DNA of 64,000 nucleotides from Valencia hispanica (taxonomy: Eukaryota; Chordata; Actinopteri; Cyprinodontiformes; Valenciidae). Under the pieces are notes generated by a model. That model was given only the letters and a program-made list of their open reading frames with translations, was not told the DNA's origin and searched no databases. The first letter of the stretch is position 1, and every line of letters starts with the position of its first letter. The position numbers and the translations under genes are program-made. This document shows, in pieces, positions 1 through 10,477 of this stretch. The stretch lies in assembly GCA_963556495.2 (NCBI GenBank), contig OY747713.1:48993724-49057723 (forward strand), written 5' to 3'.

Positions 1-95
1 ATCATCTACAACAACTCCTTAAAGAATTAATTATATGAGCTATACCAACACTTAATGGGATCAATAGAATATAATTTGAATTGAATTGAATTGAT
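1..95 (+). mobile_element. 3' end of a LINE-B (Rex/CR1-like) copy
   Basis: The stretch matches the reverse complement of the 3' terminus of the LINE at 61170-63390 almost base for base, including the ACAACAACTC stretch and the GGGATCAATA segment near the tail. It ends in a short (TTGAA)n run. Only the tail lies in the window; the body would be to the left. Coding sequence is absent. Confidence 0.7.
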
Positions 96-149
96 TGGTT
101 CGAATGAAGTGTCTCAATTGTAAATACTTAAAGAAATGTTTCTTCGAGC

Positions 150-280
150 TGCGATGGGCTGACAACCTGTCCAGGGTGTATCCCACCTTTCGCCCTGTGA
201 CTGCTGGAGATAGCCACCAGCCCCCCCGCAACTCTGCGTAGGATGGACGGGTACAGAAAATCAATGGATGGATGGTTGTT
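150..280 (+). repeat. Fish SINE/RTE-type interspersed repeat tail with (ATGG)n
   Basis: The segment contains the CCTGTCCAGGGTGTA block, the run of C residues and a terminal ATGGATGGATGG microsatellite, a combination that is very common as the 3' end of a dispersed teleost repeat. The tRNA-like head of the same kind of element appears to be present at 57916-58205. Family naming is from memory and not verified. Confidence 0.6.
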
Positions 281-558
281 TCTTCACGATGCCAAACTTT
301 AGGCATACTTTTTTGAATGTCATAGGAGTACCATCCGTGTATATGTCTCCCACTATCCGAATACCCCTACTTGCCCATATTTTAAATCCTCTTCCTGCTG
401 GGAAAAGTTCATCACTATGGATCGGTGATAAGAGCAAAAGGGTTGGTGTATCTTTACTGTGTTCATGAGTTTTATACCAGATGTCCATTGTGTTTTTAAG
501 GAATTGATTTTTTTGTTCTTTTTATTAACAGTTTGAGGGGATCGTTGTAACATGATTG
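281..558. other. Unassigned stretch
   Basis: No protein motif, terminal repeat or known tail is visible. Short open frames on both strands have no recognisable similarity and are probably chance. Confidence 0.4.
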
Positions 559-849
559 GTTTAGAACAGAGGTCACTAATAGGCGGACCGCAGTCGGGGT
601 CCAGACCGAAATGCTGTCTCATGCGGACCCGAACCTAATGCCAAAACAGAAATGACCATTTATAACCTAAATGAGCTTTTCTGACCGGTGCATCTTTTGC
701 GTTCTTTACTGTAGTGTTGTAGTCTCCGTGGAAACCCGCAGGCCAATGGTATGCGAGTTTTGCCATACCACGTGATACCACCAAAGCCAATAAGGACTTT
801 GCATTCCAGCCGGGAAACTTCAGAAAAAAATATATAGGAAGCATAGCAA

Positions 850-1080
850 AAATAAACAGAGAGATACCAGCGAAATAAAGAGAAATATCACAGCGGAGAG
901 AAGGAGAGATTCAGGCGAGAGGGAGAAGGAGAGAGGGAGAAACAGGGAGGAGAAGGAGAAATACAGGCGGAGAAAGTTAGAAGTACAGGCGGAGAGAGGG
1001 AGAAACAGGCAGACGGGAGGAGAAATACCGGCGGTGAGGAGTGATACAGGCAGAGAAAAGGAGAAACAGAGGGGTGAGAC
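850..1080 (+). repeat. Purine-rich GGAGAAA/CAGGCGGAGA minisatellite-like tract
   Basis: Degenerate copies of a GGAGAAACAGGCGGAGAGA-like unit follow one another inside the hAT element. The open frame on the opposite strand across it is only a low-complexity product of this composition. Confidence 0.6.
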
Positions 1081-1117
1081 CACAGAGGAAAGGAAAAAAC
1101 TGATAGAAAAATAACAA

Positions 1118-1240
1118 ATGCCAGCCTCTAAAAAATGCAAAGTGGACAATGAAAATAGAGCATTTAATCCGGAATGGACAGAGTCCTTTCTCTTTGTACT
1201 TCCCACTGGTGGCACAAAACCTGTTTGTCTCATATGTTAA
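1118..1240 (+). pseudogene. hAT transposase / GTF2IRD2-like N-terminal fragment
   Basis: A start codon at 1118 opens a 40-residue frame ending in TAA at 1238. The translation has an early KKCKVDNENRAF stretch and ends in an incomplete CxxC (VCLIC). This resembles the N terminus of hAT-derived proteins of the GTF2IRD2/SCAND3/ZBED type, which begin with a basic stretch followed by a zinc-finger start. The rest of the protein is missing, since sequence after the stop is AT-rich and non-coding. It lies inside the 567-1938 element, on the strand expected for the element's own gene. Assignment to hAT is supported by the element ends; the exact subfamily is inference. Confidence 0.55.
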
Positions 1241-1321
1241 GAAACTGTGGCACTTATTAAAAGTGGAAATGTGAAAACAGCATTATGAGACAAAACATAA
1301 AAGTTTTGAACAATCAATCTT

Positions 1322-1746
1322 ATGTTTGAGACAGTTTAATGCTCATTTGAAAAAGAAAAATGTAAAAATTAAGTCTTTCTACATTTATTGTTTTCTGAAA
1401 TTAGTTTGTGAACATGCACAGTTGCCATGTCTTATTTTTTTATTTACATGGTAGTTACCCTACATCTATATTTAGTAAATGAGAGACCATTACACACTTG
1501 AGAAATCATACGTACATGTTCAGCACTTTATGTGACAATAAATGTTTGAGACAGTTTAGTCTACATTTGAAAAAAAAAAAAAATAAAGCTTTTCGTACAT
1601 TGTTTTCTGAAGTTAGATTGTGAACATGCACAGTAGCCAAGTCTTATTTTTTTATTTACATGTTATCCTACTTTTATTTAGTAAATGAGAGAACATTACA
1701 CTTGAGAAATCATACATACATGTTCAGTACCTTGTGACAAAAAATG
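1322..1746 (+). repeat. Tandem duplication of a ~210-bp unit
   Basis: Unit 1 (1322-1541) and unit 2 (1542 to about 1746) both begin ATGTTTGAGACAGTTTA and share the later blocks GTGAACATGCACAGT, CTTATTTTTTTATTTACATG and GAGAAATCATAC. They differ by small indels. The duplication lies in the 3' half of the hAT element. Confidence 0.75.
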
Positions 1747-1984
1747 TCAAAAATATTTCAATAACACTGAATTACTGTCATTTGATTGGCTAGTCAACAA
1801 TGCAGATGTTGATACAAGTGCTAAGATGCATAAATATATAGTATCACACTAAATTGTAGGACATTATGATCTTCCGGACCTTGGCCTCAATAAATTTTCT
1901 CGTACTGGACCTCTTTAAATTTAATTTGATTACGCCTGGTTTAGAAGTAGCTCTATTCGTTATAACGTTTGCCATAGGGTTTGC

Positions 1985-3003
1985 GTACAAGATTCTAATC
2001 TATTTAAGAAATGAGTTACCAAACCCAAACCTGGGTAACACATAAAATAGGTATGGCCTTTCAATTCTATCAAAGGCTTGTTTAGCATCTAATGACAAAA
2101 TTGCCATACCCTTGGCATCATAATTTTCAGGAATTATGTTGAGCAACCTTCTTTTGTTAAAGAAACCCTGATGCCCCGGGATGAAACCATTTTGATCCTT
2201 GTGGATAAAGTTTGGTATATAATAATTCAATCTCCTTGCTAGCATTTTCCTCAATATTTTTGTATCTGTGTTAATCAGACTAATTGGTCTATATTACGAT
2301 TATAGCAATGGTGGTCTGTCTGGTTTCAAGATTACTATTATCAGAGCAAGTCTCAACGTAGGGGGGATAGTCTCCCTCTCATAAGATTCTTCATACATTT
2401 CTAGTAGAGGGCAGAACAACCTTTCCCCAATCTTCTTGTAAAATTCGACAGGTAATCCATCTGGCCCTGGGGTTTTACCCCTTTGAATATTTTGAATGGC
2501 CTGAAAAAGTTATTCTACTGTCAATTTTCCATCCAGCTCATGTTTTTCTTCTTCAGTAAATTTTTGGAAATGTAATTAATCAAGAAAATCTTTTTATTTT
2601 CCATTCTGTTGATTAGGTCATAATTGTGATTTATACAAACATTCATGGAAGTTTTAAAAGTTATTGTTTATTTCCTGTGGATCAACAGTTATATTTCTGC
2701 AGATGTTTTTATTTTATTTATGGTTCTTTTGGACTGCATTTTTCTAATTCTCCAGGCTAACAGTTTTCCGGCTTTTTCTCCTTGATCATAATAACCCTAA
2801 CCCTAATTGGTTTAACCGAAGCAAATTTTGTGCTGCTTTATTAAATGATAATTGGTTATATGTACTTTGTCTGCTTAATTCCAACTCCAACTGTTTCATC
2901 TGTCCATTTCTATTTTTTTCCTTTTATTATTAGCACTTGTATATCAGATGATCTCTCCTCTGATATTGGCCTTAAAGGCTTCCCATCTAATGCGCGTCTT
3001 GTA
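1985..3003 (-). pseudogene. L1-type LINE ORF2 fragment (reverse transcriptase)
   Basis: Read on the minus strand, the region gives L1-like reverse transcriptase. A GPDGLPVEFYKK-like block lies near 2470-2440, a PISLIN-type block near 2285, then KDQNGFIPG near 2190 and an AxQAFDRIE motif near 2070, which holds the first catalytic aspartate. The longest clean stretch is 2000-2254. Frames shift upstream and the protein stops before the FADD box, so the copy is dead and 3'-truncated. It abuts the hAT element on its left. Fish L1 elements of this type are poly(A)-tailed; no tail is preserved here. Confidence 0.75.
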
Positions 3004-3059
3004 CAACGCTGAACGCTCTCACTAGACTCTAGTGACTATAGTTTTGCCCACAGTGCCGC

Positions 3060-3172
3060 CACTGGCCGGTGGGCTGAATCGATTCATAGGATTGGATGAA
3101 TCAATATTGAATTGAGAAACAAATAATTGCAATGCATTGCTGAATCGATATTTTTACCCAGCCCTAGATAAT
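3060..3172. repeat. Possible hAT-type MITE fragment
   Basis: The segment contains GAATCGATTCAT and ends ATTTTTACCCAGCCCTAG, reminiscent of short hAT-like repeats common in fish. No matching partner end or target duplication was found, so this is weakly supported. Confidence 0.3.
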
Positions 3173-3179
3173 TCACTAA

Positions 3180-4252
3180 TTTCACAAATTTTTTGTACAT
3201 TGGTTCCTCTTTTTTCTTGAGGAAGATTGCTTTTTTTTTTTACCTGTATACTTTCTAGTTTTTGGTGCTGTGAAGCTGGAAGGATTTTTGCTGTACATTT
3301 TTCACTTTTTGATAACTTGTTATGATGCGTAACCATGGCAGCAATGTGGTTTTGTCATGGTTTCGGAAGGACTCTGGAGCGAACACACAAGAACTCAGCA
3401 ACAACAGCAGTGCAGTTTGAACAATAATTTATTTCTTCTCTTTAAAGGGGAGAAGTTTCCCAGGCAGGGGGAATCACAGGGAACTGGAGGAAGGAAACTC
3501 AGGAGCTGACTCTGAAAGCAGGGAGGAGACAGGTGAGTGAAGGCAATGGCTTCTGATCAGCCAGGAAGTTGTCTGTGAGTTCTGCTCTTACTTGGGAGGT
3601 GAGTGGTCGATCCTAGAGGGGAGAGTTGGATGGCGCTGAGCAGCTGCGGCAGGCAGGTGTGACTAGGAGGCTGGAATCAATTTCCTCTTTTCCCTTGGAT
3701 TCCAGGAGAGACAGGTGCACGAGGGTGGACAGGCAGATGAGGGCCCGGCTGGCAAACCTCCAGAGGACTTTACCCAGGAGCGGCGGGAAAAGATGGTTCA
3801 GCCCAAGAGAAGCAGACGCTCAGGGCTGCCGGCTGCAGCAAAAGGACTGACTGATCCAGGGAAAGGAAAAAGGTGAGCCCATACACACCAACACATACAC
3901 ACACACACCATGCTTGCAGCCACACAGGACCCAACAGGTTTACAGCCGGGAGCAGTTGATTAACATGACAAAAGCTGAAATAACACCTCAACTGAAGCCC
4001 CAATTTCCTGATAAGTTGATAAGGAGAAGACGTGGATGCAGCGCAGGAGCAAAAAGGAGACAGAGAAAGTTAAAGCCATCTCTTCCATCAATCATAGTGA
4101 GCAACTTTAGATCACAGGCTAACAAGATGGATGAACTCCAAGCACTTACAAGACTCAGCCAGAGTATCGGGAATGCAGTGTTATGTGTTTTACTGAGACG
4201 TGGCTGCAGAATCATATCCCCGTCTCCAACGTCTCTCTGCCAGGCTTCCTGA
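3180..4252 (+). mobile_element. LINE-B copy, 5' UTR and start of the endonuclease ORF
   Basis: This matches the reverse complement of 15185-16090 over its length, apart from the solo LTR at 3353-3936. The coding part begins near 3967 and contains SNFRSQANKMDEL, the start of an APE-type endonuclease, then a CFTETWLQ-like motif holding the catalytic glutamate. The reading frame is broken near 4180. At 4249-4252 the sequence is interrupted by LINE-A, and LINE-B resumes at 8325. In the uninterrupted copy at 15.6 kb the two halves are contiguous, which proves the nesting. Confidence 0.8.
3353..3936 (-). mobile_element. Solo LTR of a Ty3/Gypsy-like element
   Basis: The insert begins TGTCATGG and ends CCAACA. 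It is flanked by a perfect 5-bp duplication, GGTTT, at 3348-3352 and 3937-3941. The LINE-B copy at 15.9 kb lacks this insert, so both boundaries are defined by comparison. Its first bases (TGTCATG..., GACTCTGG..GAACACA) align with the LTR starting at 40700. A TTTATT on the plus strand near 3427 would be a polyadenylation signal on the minus strand, which suggests minus orientation. It probably arose by LTR-LTR recombination. Confidence 0.85.
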
Positions 4253-4470
4253 TCTTCAAGATGGCGCCGCGTATGGACGCCTCGGTACTTCGCTCTCTAG
4301 TATTAGTTACTGTTTTACTTTTTGCACAGTTTTCTGCACTCCCTCTGCTATTAAAATTAGCAGAGAGGAACTCTTACAAATAGGGCTATCCAGTGCCGGA
4401 CTTTTTTCACCGGTTTTTACTCAACCAGACTGCTTTATGGAGATTCTGATCGGAGGAGCAGCAGCGCTCT

Positions 4471-5715
4471 GTGGATTTAGACGGAGACGCCGACGAGGGA
4501 AACGAGCTGGAGTCCTCGTCAAGCTGCGGCAGCGGGGATTACGCACCGCTCTCCCATCCATACACCTGGGGAACGTCCGCTCTCTGCCTAACAAAATGGA
4601 TGAATTGCTCCTTCTCCTATCCAAGAACTCAGACTTTCGCCGTTCTGCCACCTTTTGCTTCACTGAAACCTGGTCCAGTGAACCCATCCCGGACAGCGCA
4701 CTAAAGCTGCCAGGCTTCCAGCTGTTCCGAGCGGACCGCTGCGCGGAACTGTCTGGGAAGTCAAAGGGAGGAGGAACGTGCTTCTACATAAATGAAGGTT
4801 GGTGTACAGATGTCACAGTGTTAAAGAAGACATGCAGCCCTCACCTAGAGTCTTTTTTCATAAACTGTAGACCATTTTATTCACCGCGGGAGTTCGCCTC
4901 GTTTGTGCTGGTTGCTGTATACATTCCACCGCAGGCGTGCGTAACGGAGGCGTTACATCACTTCGCCGACCAGATCACAGACGTAGAGAAAACTCACCCG
5001 GACTCTCTGCTAATAATTCTCGGGGATTTTAATAGAGCAAATCTCAAACTTGAACTGCCTAAATATAGACAACACGTGACGTGTCCCACCAGGGACATGA
5101 ACACTTTAGACCACTGCTACACCACAATAAAGAATGCATATCGCTCTGTCCCCCGTGCTGCTTTGGGACTTTCTGACCACTGCCTGGTCCACCTCATCCC
5201 ATCTTATAGGCAGAAGGTGAAATCTGCTAAGCCTGTGGTAAGAACTGTGAGGAGATGGACTGATGAGTCAAAGATGCAGTTACAGGCCTGCTTTGACTGC
5301 ACTGATTGGAGCGTCTTTGAAGCAGCAGCCTCAGACCTGGACGAACTGACCGACACTGTGACATCTTACATCAGCTTTTGTGAGGACGTGTGTGTGCAGA
5401 CCAAAACCTTCTGCACGTTCAACAACAACAAACCATGGTTCACTGCAGAACTGAGACGGCTACGCCAGGACAAGGAGGAGGCCTACAGGAGTGGAGATCG
5501 GGTCCTGTACAAGCAGGCCAGGAACAAGCTGACAAAGGAGATCAAGGCAGCAAAAAGGAACTACAGTGCAAAGCTGAAGGAGCGTTTTTCTGCCAACGAT
5601 TCTTCTGCAGTTTGGAAGGGCCTGCAGACCATTACCAACTACAGGAGACCATCCCCCCACCCTGTGGTGAGCCCCCCCTGGCTGAGGACCTCAACGACTT
5701 TTTCTCCAGGTTTGA
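4471..5715 (+). pseudogene. LINE-A APE-type endonuclease domain
   Basis: The open frame runs through from upstream to the insertion point. Endonuclease motifs appear in order: HLGNVRSLPNKMDEL, CFTETW with the catalytic glutamate, VAVYIPP, ILGDFNRANL with the catalytic Asp/Asn, TLDHCY and GLSDHCLVHL with the terminal histidine. After it comes a linker with NNKPWF and a basic KEIKAAKRNYSAKL helix. The same frame continues into FETTF just before the retroposon at 5728. All expected endonuclease motifs are present, so this half looks recently functional. The true start codon is uncertain because the frame is open across the junction with LINE-B; an ATG at 4261 is in a different frame. Confidence 0.75.
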
Positions 5716-5727
5716 AACGACTTTCAC

Positions 5728-6593
5728 TCCCCCGGCCGGTTGCCGGCGGAGCCCGTGGGCTCGTCGCTGCTGCCCCCCGGGCCCCTGCATAGTGGCCGCT
5801 GGATGTTCCCCTGGGGTTCTCCTTTTCTCCTCTCTTGGGGGATGCGGTCGGCCCCGCCCGGGTCCGCCTGGGGCTCTGGCGGTCCTTTGGACGTCTTTGC
5901 TCCGATCTCCTTCATGTCTGCATCGATTCCTGGGAGACGGATTGATGTCTTCTTACACCAACTATCGAACACTCTTATGGAGAAACCTTATATGCACCAG
6001 CATGCTAACACACACACATAGATGTGGGGTCTCTGGTGTTTAAGGAAATATTCTTGGGCTGAGGTTATCATTACTAGAGCTTGATTAATCGGTACCATGA
6101 GTTTTTCTGTGACATTGTTGTTGTATTTTTATATCTATTTTTGTGTGATGTGGTTGTGTAATTCTTAGTTCACAATGTTTGGTTGGTTTTGTCGATGTTC
6201 CTTTTTCGTGTTTTGTTTTTCCCCCTCTCTCTGCCGTCCTGTGGGTATGGAGGCAGACTTGAATGTTTTCCTGTGTTTTCTTTGTTCCCCTTCCTCTCTT
6301 GTATTTTCAACTCACCCTCTCTCATGACATTTTGTTTCCTACCTCTCTTCTTCATCTTCCTTCTTTCTTCTCCTTAATTTTCCGTCTCCGTGTCCATAAC
6401 ATCAGGTAATAAAAACCCCAACAATTCATAATAAAGATTTTTCACATATAAATCAAGTGGAGTACTATAGCAAAAGCTGTACTGCTCCGCTTGTGAAAGT
6501 AAATCTGTTGGGCTTCTACTTGGTACTCGGACACCAATTCTGAGCTCCACACTGCCAAACAGGACACGTAAAAAAAAAAAAAAAAAAAAAAAA
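5728..6593 (+). mobile_element. Poly(A)-tailed retroposon R1, 5'-truncated copy
   Basis: A 13-bp target duplication with one mismatch (AAACGACTTTCAC at 5715-5727; AAACGAATTTCAC at 6594-6606) flanks the insert. It ends in about 26 A residues preceded by CCAAACAGGACACGT. The reverse complement at 33701-34761 is a longer copy of the same element, sharing the TTATATGCACCAGCATGCTAACACACACACA block. Conserved coding sequence was not detected. It interrupts LINE-A between endonuclease and reverse transcriptase. It could be the 3' UTR of a LINE or an independent SINE-like unit. Confidence 0.8.
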
Positions 6594-6606
6594 AAACGAA
6601 TTTCAC

Positions 6607-8075
6607 ACCTTCCACCTCCACCACCATCTCCATTACAAAAGGCCTAGCATCACCCCAAACCACACCCGTACCTGACCCCCTGCCTGCGCTGAGGATCTGT
6701 GAACAGGATGTAACGTCAACTATTTCAGAGACAGAGGATTAAGAAGGCAACAGGTCCTGATGGAGTGTCTCCGTCCTGTCTGAAAGTCTGTGCTGGACAG
6801 CTGGCTCCCATCTTCACTCAGATCTTCAACAACTCCCTGGAGCTGTGTGTGGTCCCCTCCTGCCTCAAACGCTCCACCATCATTCCGGTTCCCAAGAAGT
6901 CCCCCGTCACAGGATTAAATGACTACAGACCAGTCGCCCTGACATCTGTTGTCATGAAATCCTTTGAGCGACTGGTGCTGACCCACCTGAAGGACATCAC
7001 GGATCACCTGCTAGACCCCCTGCAGTTCGCCTATAGAGCAAACAGGTCAGTGGATGACGCAGTCAACATGGCTCTCCACTACATCCTGCACCACCTAGAC
7101 TCTGCAGGTACCTACGCTCGGGTCCTGTTTGTGGACTTCAGCTCTGCATTCAACACCATCGTCCCAGAGCTCCTCCATCAAAAAATGTCCCAGCTCACCG
7201 TGCCTCCCTCCACCTGTCAGTGGATTACCAGTTTCCTGACTGACAGGAGGCAGCAGGTGAAACTGGGTAACTTCACATCCAGCTCCCGGTCCCTCAGCAT
7301 CGGCGCCCCCCAGGGATGTGTTCTCTCCCCACTGCTCTTCTTCCTTTACACCACTGACTCCACGTCAAGGGATCCTTCTGTGAAACTCCTGAAGTTTGCA
7401 GATGACACCACCATCATTGGACTCATCCGTGATGGTGACGAGTCTGCATACAGAGGGGAAGTGGAACAGCTGGTCCTCTGGTGCAGTCAGAACCACCTGG
7501 AGCTAAACCCGCTCAAAACTGTGTAGATGACCGTGAACTTCAGGAAGAGACCCCCATCAACATGTCCTCTCATAATCATCAACAGGCCAGTCCCCACAGT
7601 GGAGTCTTTCAGGTTCCTAGGATCCACCATCACACGGGACCTGAAGTGGACCTCCCACATTAACTGTATAAGAAAGAAGGCCCAGCAAAGGCTGTACTTT
7701 CTGCGTCAGCTCAGAAAGTTCAACCTGCCTCAGGAACTGCTGACCATCTTCTACATAGCAATAGTCCAGTCTGCCCTGACCTCATCCATCTCTGTCTGGT
7801 TCGGATCCGCCACCAGAAAAGACAAGGACAGACTGCAGAGAACAGTCAGGTCCTCAGAGAGGATCATAGGTACTGATCTTCCCTCCATTCAGGACCTGTA
7901 CCAGTCCAGGGTCAAGAAGCGGGCCAGAAAAATCACCACAGACCCCTCACACCCTGGCCACAATCTGTTTAGGCTCCTCCCGTCAGGCCGGCGTTACAGA
8001 GCGTTGTACGCCAAAACCACCCGACACAAGAACAGTTTTTTCCCCCAGGCTGTCGCTCTGATGAACTCTGTGTAG
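6607..8075 (+). pseudogene. LINE-A reverse transcriptase and C-terminal domain
   Basis: Starting near 6740 the translation shows [45 protein letters not shown] (first catalytic Asp), [13 protein letters not shown] and KFADDTTI with an intact FADD box. A TAG at about 7524-7526 then interrupts the frame at LKTV. Beyond it, from 7527, the C-terminal region continues in frame with SFRFLGSTITRDLKW, KAQQRLYFLRQLRKF and a final LLPSGRRYRAL. Apart from this single stop and the upstream insertion, the domain is well preserved, indicating a young copy. A 3' UTR of about 200 bp leads to the (GATTCT)n tail. Confidence 0.85.
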
Positions 8076-8324
8076 TCACAGAGTGTGAGTCCATTCACAT
8101 AACAATAAACTATAACTCCGCACTGCTGTACATATTCACTGTAAAATAACCCCGGTTTGGTGTATATACTATCCTTTATTATTTATTTTTATTTATTTCT
8201 TTATTTCACTTATTTAAGTTCTGTACTGGAGAGAAAAGTTGCCGGAGTCAAATTCCTTGTATGTGTCATACTTGGCCATTAAAGCTGATTCTGATTCTGA
8301 TTCTGATTCTGATTCTGATTCTGA

Positions 8325-9035
8325 CTGCACGAGCAGACAGAGATCTGAAAACGAGCAGGAAAAGAAAAGGAGGTGGAGTAGCAGTGCTTGTCAACAACAG
8401 ATGGTGTCATCCAAGACATGTTACTGTGAAGTGTCGTCTCTCCAGCCCAGATGTCAAACTCTTGGCAGTAAGTTTTCATCCATATTATTTACTTAGAGAG
8501 TTCACCAGTGTAATTTTGGCAGTTGTTTACATTCCACCTTCAGCCATTGCCAACAATGCATGTGATGTCATCAGTTCTGTTGTTGCTAAGCTACAGACCC
8601 AGCACCCAAATGCATTTGTGGCAATATCTTGTGATTTTAATCATGCCTCGCTCTCTACTACGCTTCCAACATTTCAACAGTTTGTTAGCTCCACATAAGA
8701 AAACAGGACCTTGGATTTGTTTTATGCAAATGTAAAGTATGTCCAAACCAAGACCTCCTCTGGGACAATCAGACCACAATCTTGTTTTTCCCTGTTTAGA
8801 ATATAAACCACTTGTTCAGAGGCAACCTATTACAAAGAAATTAGTGGTAAATGGTCACAGGAAGCTGAAGAAGCACAGCAGGGTTGTTTTGCAACCACAG
8901 ACTGGATGACTCTTTGCCAAGCACAGTGACAGTGATCTGAAGGAATTCTTAACAAGAACAAAAGAGCCTTCAGGGAGGGAGACAGGGAATTACTGAGGAG
9001 TATACAGAAGCAACTTAAGGTCAAGATAATTTGTT
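8325..9035 (+). pseudogene. LINE-B continuation: endonuclease region, interrupted
   Basis: Right after the LINE-A tail the sequence continues the LINE-B frame broken at 4252: VRADRDLKTSRKRKGGG, VNNRWCHPRHV, LAVVYIPPSAI and CDFNHASL, in which the usual GDFN motif has become CDFN. A stop follows at 8696. Frameshifted remnants matching KWSQEAEEA...GCFATTDWMTLCQA of the 63-kb copy follow, and then a deletion near 8930 that skips part of the linker. The copy ends around 9035 without a 3' tail. Confidence 0.75.
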
Positions 9036-10380
9036 TTGAATCAACTTAATTTCTGAAGCGTCAGATGTACTTCTTCTCTATCTTAGATTTTAACCTTTTT
9101 ATTCTGTTTATTCTTGTTTTAATTTCATAATTTTTCGGAGTCCCCTAACAGTCCAGCTCGTAACACACACCTTCATTTCACCTCCATCAGTCATTTTTCT
9201 TCTTTAACAGGAATCAGTCGCAGGCATAATATTAAACAAAATACGTGGGTGTACCTTAGAATGCAAAATGAACAACAGTTCTTGAACAGAGACATCAAAA
9301 CCCCTGTTTTCCCACACACCCCTCCCTTTAAGGGCTGAGCTGATCCAACAATTGGAGCAGCAAACTGTGAACCCAATCTGAGCATTGACCAAACTCAATC
9401 ACACATTTAGTATTGTAAAAAGAGACTCAAAATTTAAACCCTCAGAATTGAGAAGGTAGCATTTTTACATTCCACGTTTACAGAGACCCAAATGTTTATG
9501 TATACATTTTTTCCTCCCCCTTTAAACAGTTATTGAATGTTCTTTTGAAAAAAAACCCCCATCTGCTTCCTTTGGTGTGGCGAACAGGTGTATTTTACCA
9601 TTATGAAGCACTCTCATTCTACATGAATTACTTGAAATCCTCGGAAAGTTCCTTTTCCATAAACTTCTTCCTGACAACATTGAACTTACTGTGTCGTCGG
9701 ACCATTTCTGTTGAGAAGTCTTTTGCGAGAAGAAGAGCCTGTTGTTTTCGTAGAATATGGACTTCTGTTTTGTTTCATGGAATACAAACTCACGATCCAG
9801 GAAGTTTAGGAACAGGACTAGTACGGCCCTGCTTTGATTCGGTCTTGGCAGGGCTAGGGTGTGGTACTGTAGACAAGAATGTTTTCTGAGGATTTAGGAA
9901 TAATTCATGTGCGATCGAGTCGAGTTCTCTAATTAGGCTGCCATCTTGGTCAGTGGCTCAAATATGCCCCCTTCCTAAAATTATTAAATCAATTAATAAT
10001 TTTCCTTAATTCTGGAACCAATCATTAGGCTTCTTTCGCTGCATGCAATTTATTTTTCATCCTAAATTGATTTAAATCAGTCATTCAAAATGTTCTAAAA
10101 TTGCTGAAATCAATCAGTTGTTCTTCTCTGTGTGACTTTATTGCTGATTCTAAAGTGCCCTTAAAACAGCTATTTAAAATTTTCTGAATTAATTAATTAA
10201 CTCCCCAAATCTGTAACCAATCAGCTGAAAGTTTTCCAGTGTGCTTTTACAATAAAGCAAACCAATTAACTTGCAGCCTGACTTGATGGTATAAACTGTA
10301 TTTATTCCTCATTGCTTAAAGAGCATTTGAACTAATTATTCAAATTTAGCAAAACCTGTGATCAAATAATTAAATGTGGG
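9036..10380. other. Unassigned, mostly AT-rich sequence
   Basis: No convincing protein family, terminal repeat or tail was recognised. A 118-codon open frame at 9533-9889 (plus) shows no known motif, has no splice or promoter support and is probably chance. From about 9960 to 10380 short AATTAATTA and TGATTTAAAT-like motifs recur. Confidence 0.4.
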
Positions 10381-10477
10381 GAGCTGGCCCAAGTGGGTGG
10401 GGAGACGGAAGTCTGGGTCTCTCTGCTTTAGCTGCTGCCCCCGCGACCCAACCCTAGAAAAGCGGAAGAAGATGGAG
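10381..10477 (+). repeat. RTE/Rex3-like LINE 3' tail fragment
   Basis: The segment includes GAAGTCTGGGTCTCTCTGCT, then AGCTGCTGCCCCCGCGACCC and AAGCGGAAGAAGATGGA. This order is characteristic of the 3' end of fish RTE/Rex3 elements, where the last coding residues run into an ATGGATGG tail. Here the tail is cut after one unit. Confidence 0.65.

Larger units (their letters stand above)
567..1938 (+). mobile_element. hAT-type DNA transposon, internally degraded
   Basis: The element starts CAGAGGTC and ends CGCCTG. It is flanked by a perfect 8-bp direct repeat, GTTTAGAA, at 559-566 and 1939-1946. An 8-bp target-site duplication and CAG...CTG termini are the hAT signature. Inside are a 40-codon relic of a transposase-like protein (1118-1240), a purine-rich stretch (about 850-1080) and a tandem duplication (1322-1746). 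No full transposase remains, so the copy could move only in trans. Confidence 0.8.
4253..8324 (+). mobile_element. LINE-A: near full-length Rex/CR1/L2-group LINE
   Basis: The element starts near TCTTCAAGATGGCGCC and ends in a (GATTCT)n microsatellite at 8286-8324, after an ATTAAAGCTGATTCTG 3' end typical of fish LINE tails. It encodes an APE endonuclease and a reverse transcriptase in one long protein, which is broken by an internal retroposon (5728-6593) and an in-frame stop near 7524. It is inserted in LINE-B; the short word CTGA at 4249-4252 and 8321-8324 may be the target duplication but merges with the tail repeat. A second, truncated family member lies at 49066-49944. The clade name is inference from motifs. 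Confidence 0.85.

Noticed and set aside
820..1233. 137-codon minus-strand frame rich in Ser/Leu/Phe
   Set aside because: It is the complement of a purine-rich minisatellite inside the hAT element; composition explains it.
2795..2812. Telomere-like CCCTAACCCTAA
   Set aside because: Only two units inside a degraded L1; too short to be an interstitial telomere tract.
9533..9889. 118-codon plus-strand open frame
   Set aside because: No recognisable motif, no splice or promoter evidence, surrounded by unassigned AT-rich DNA.
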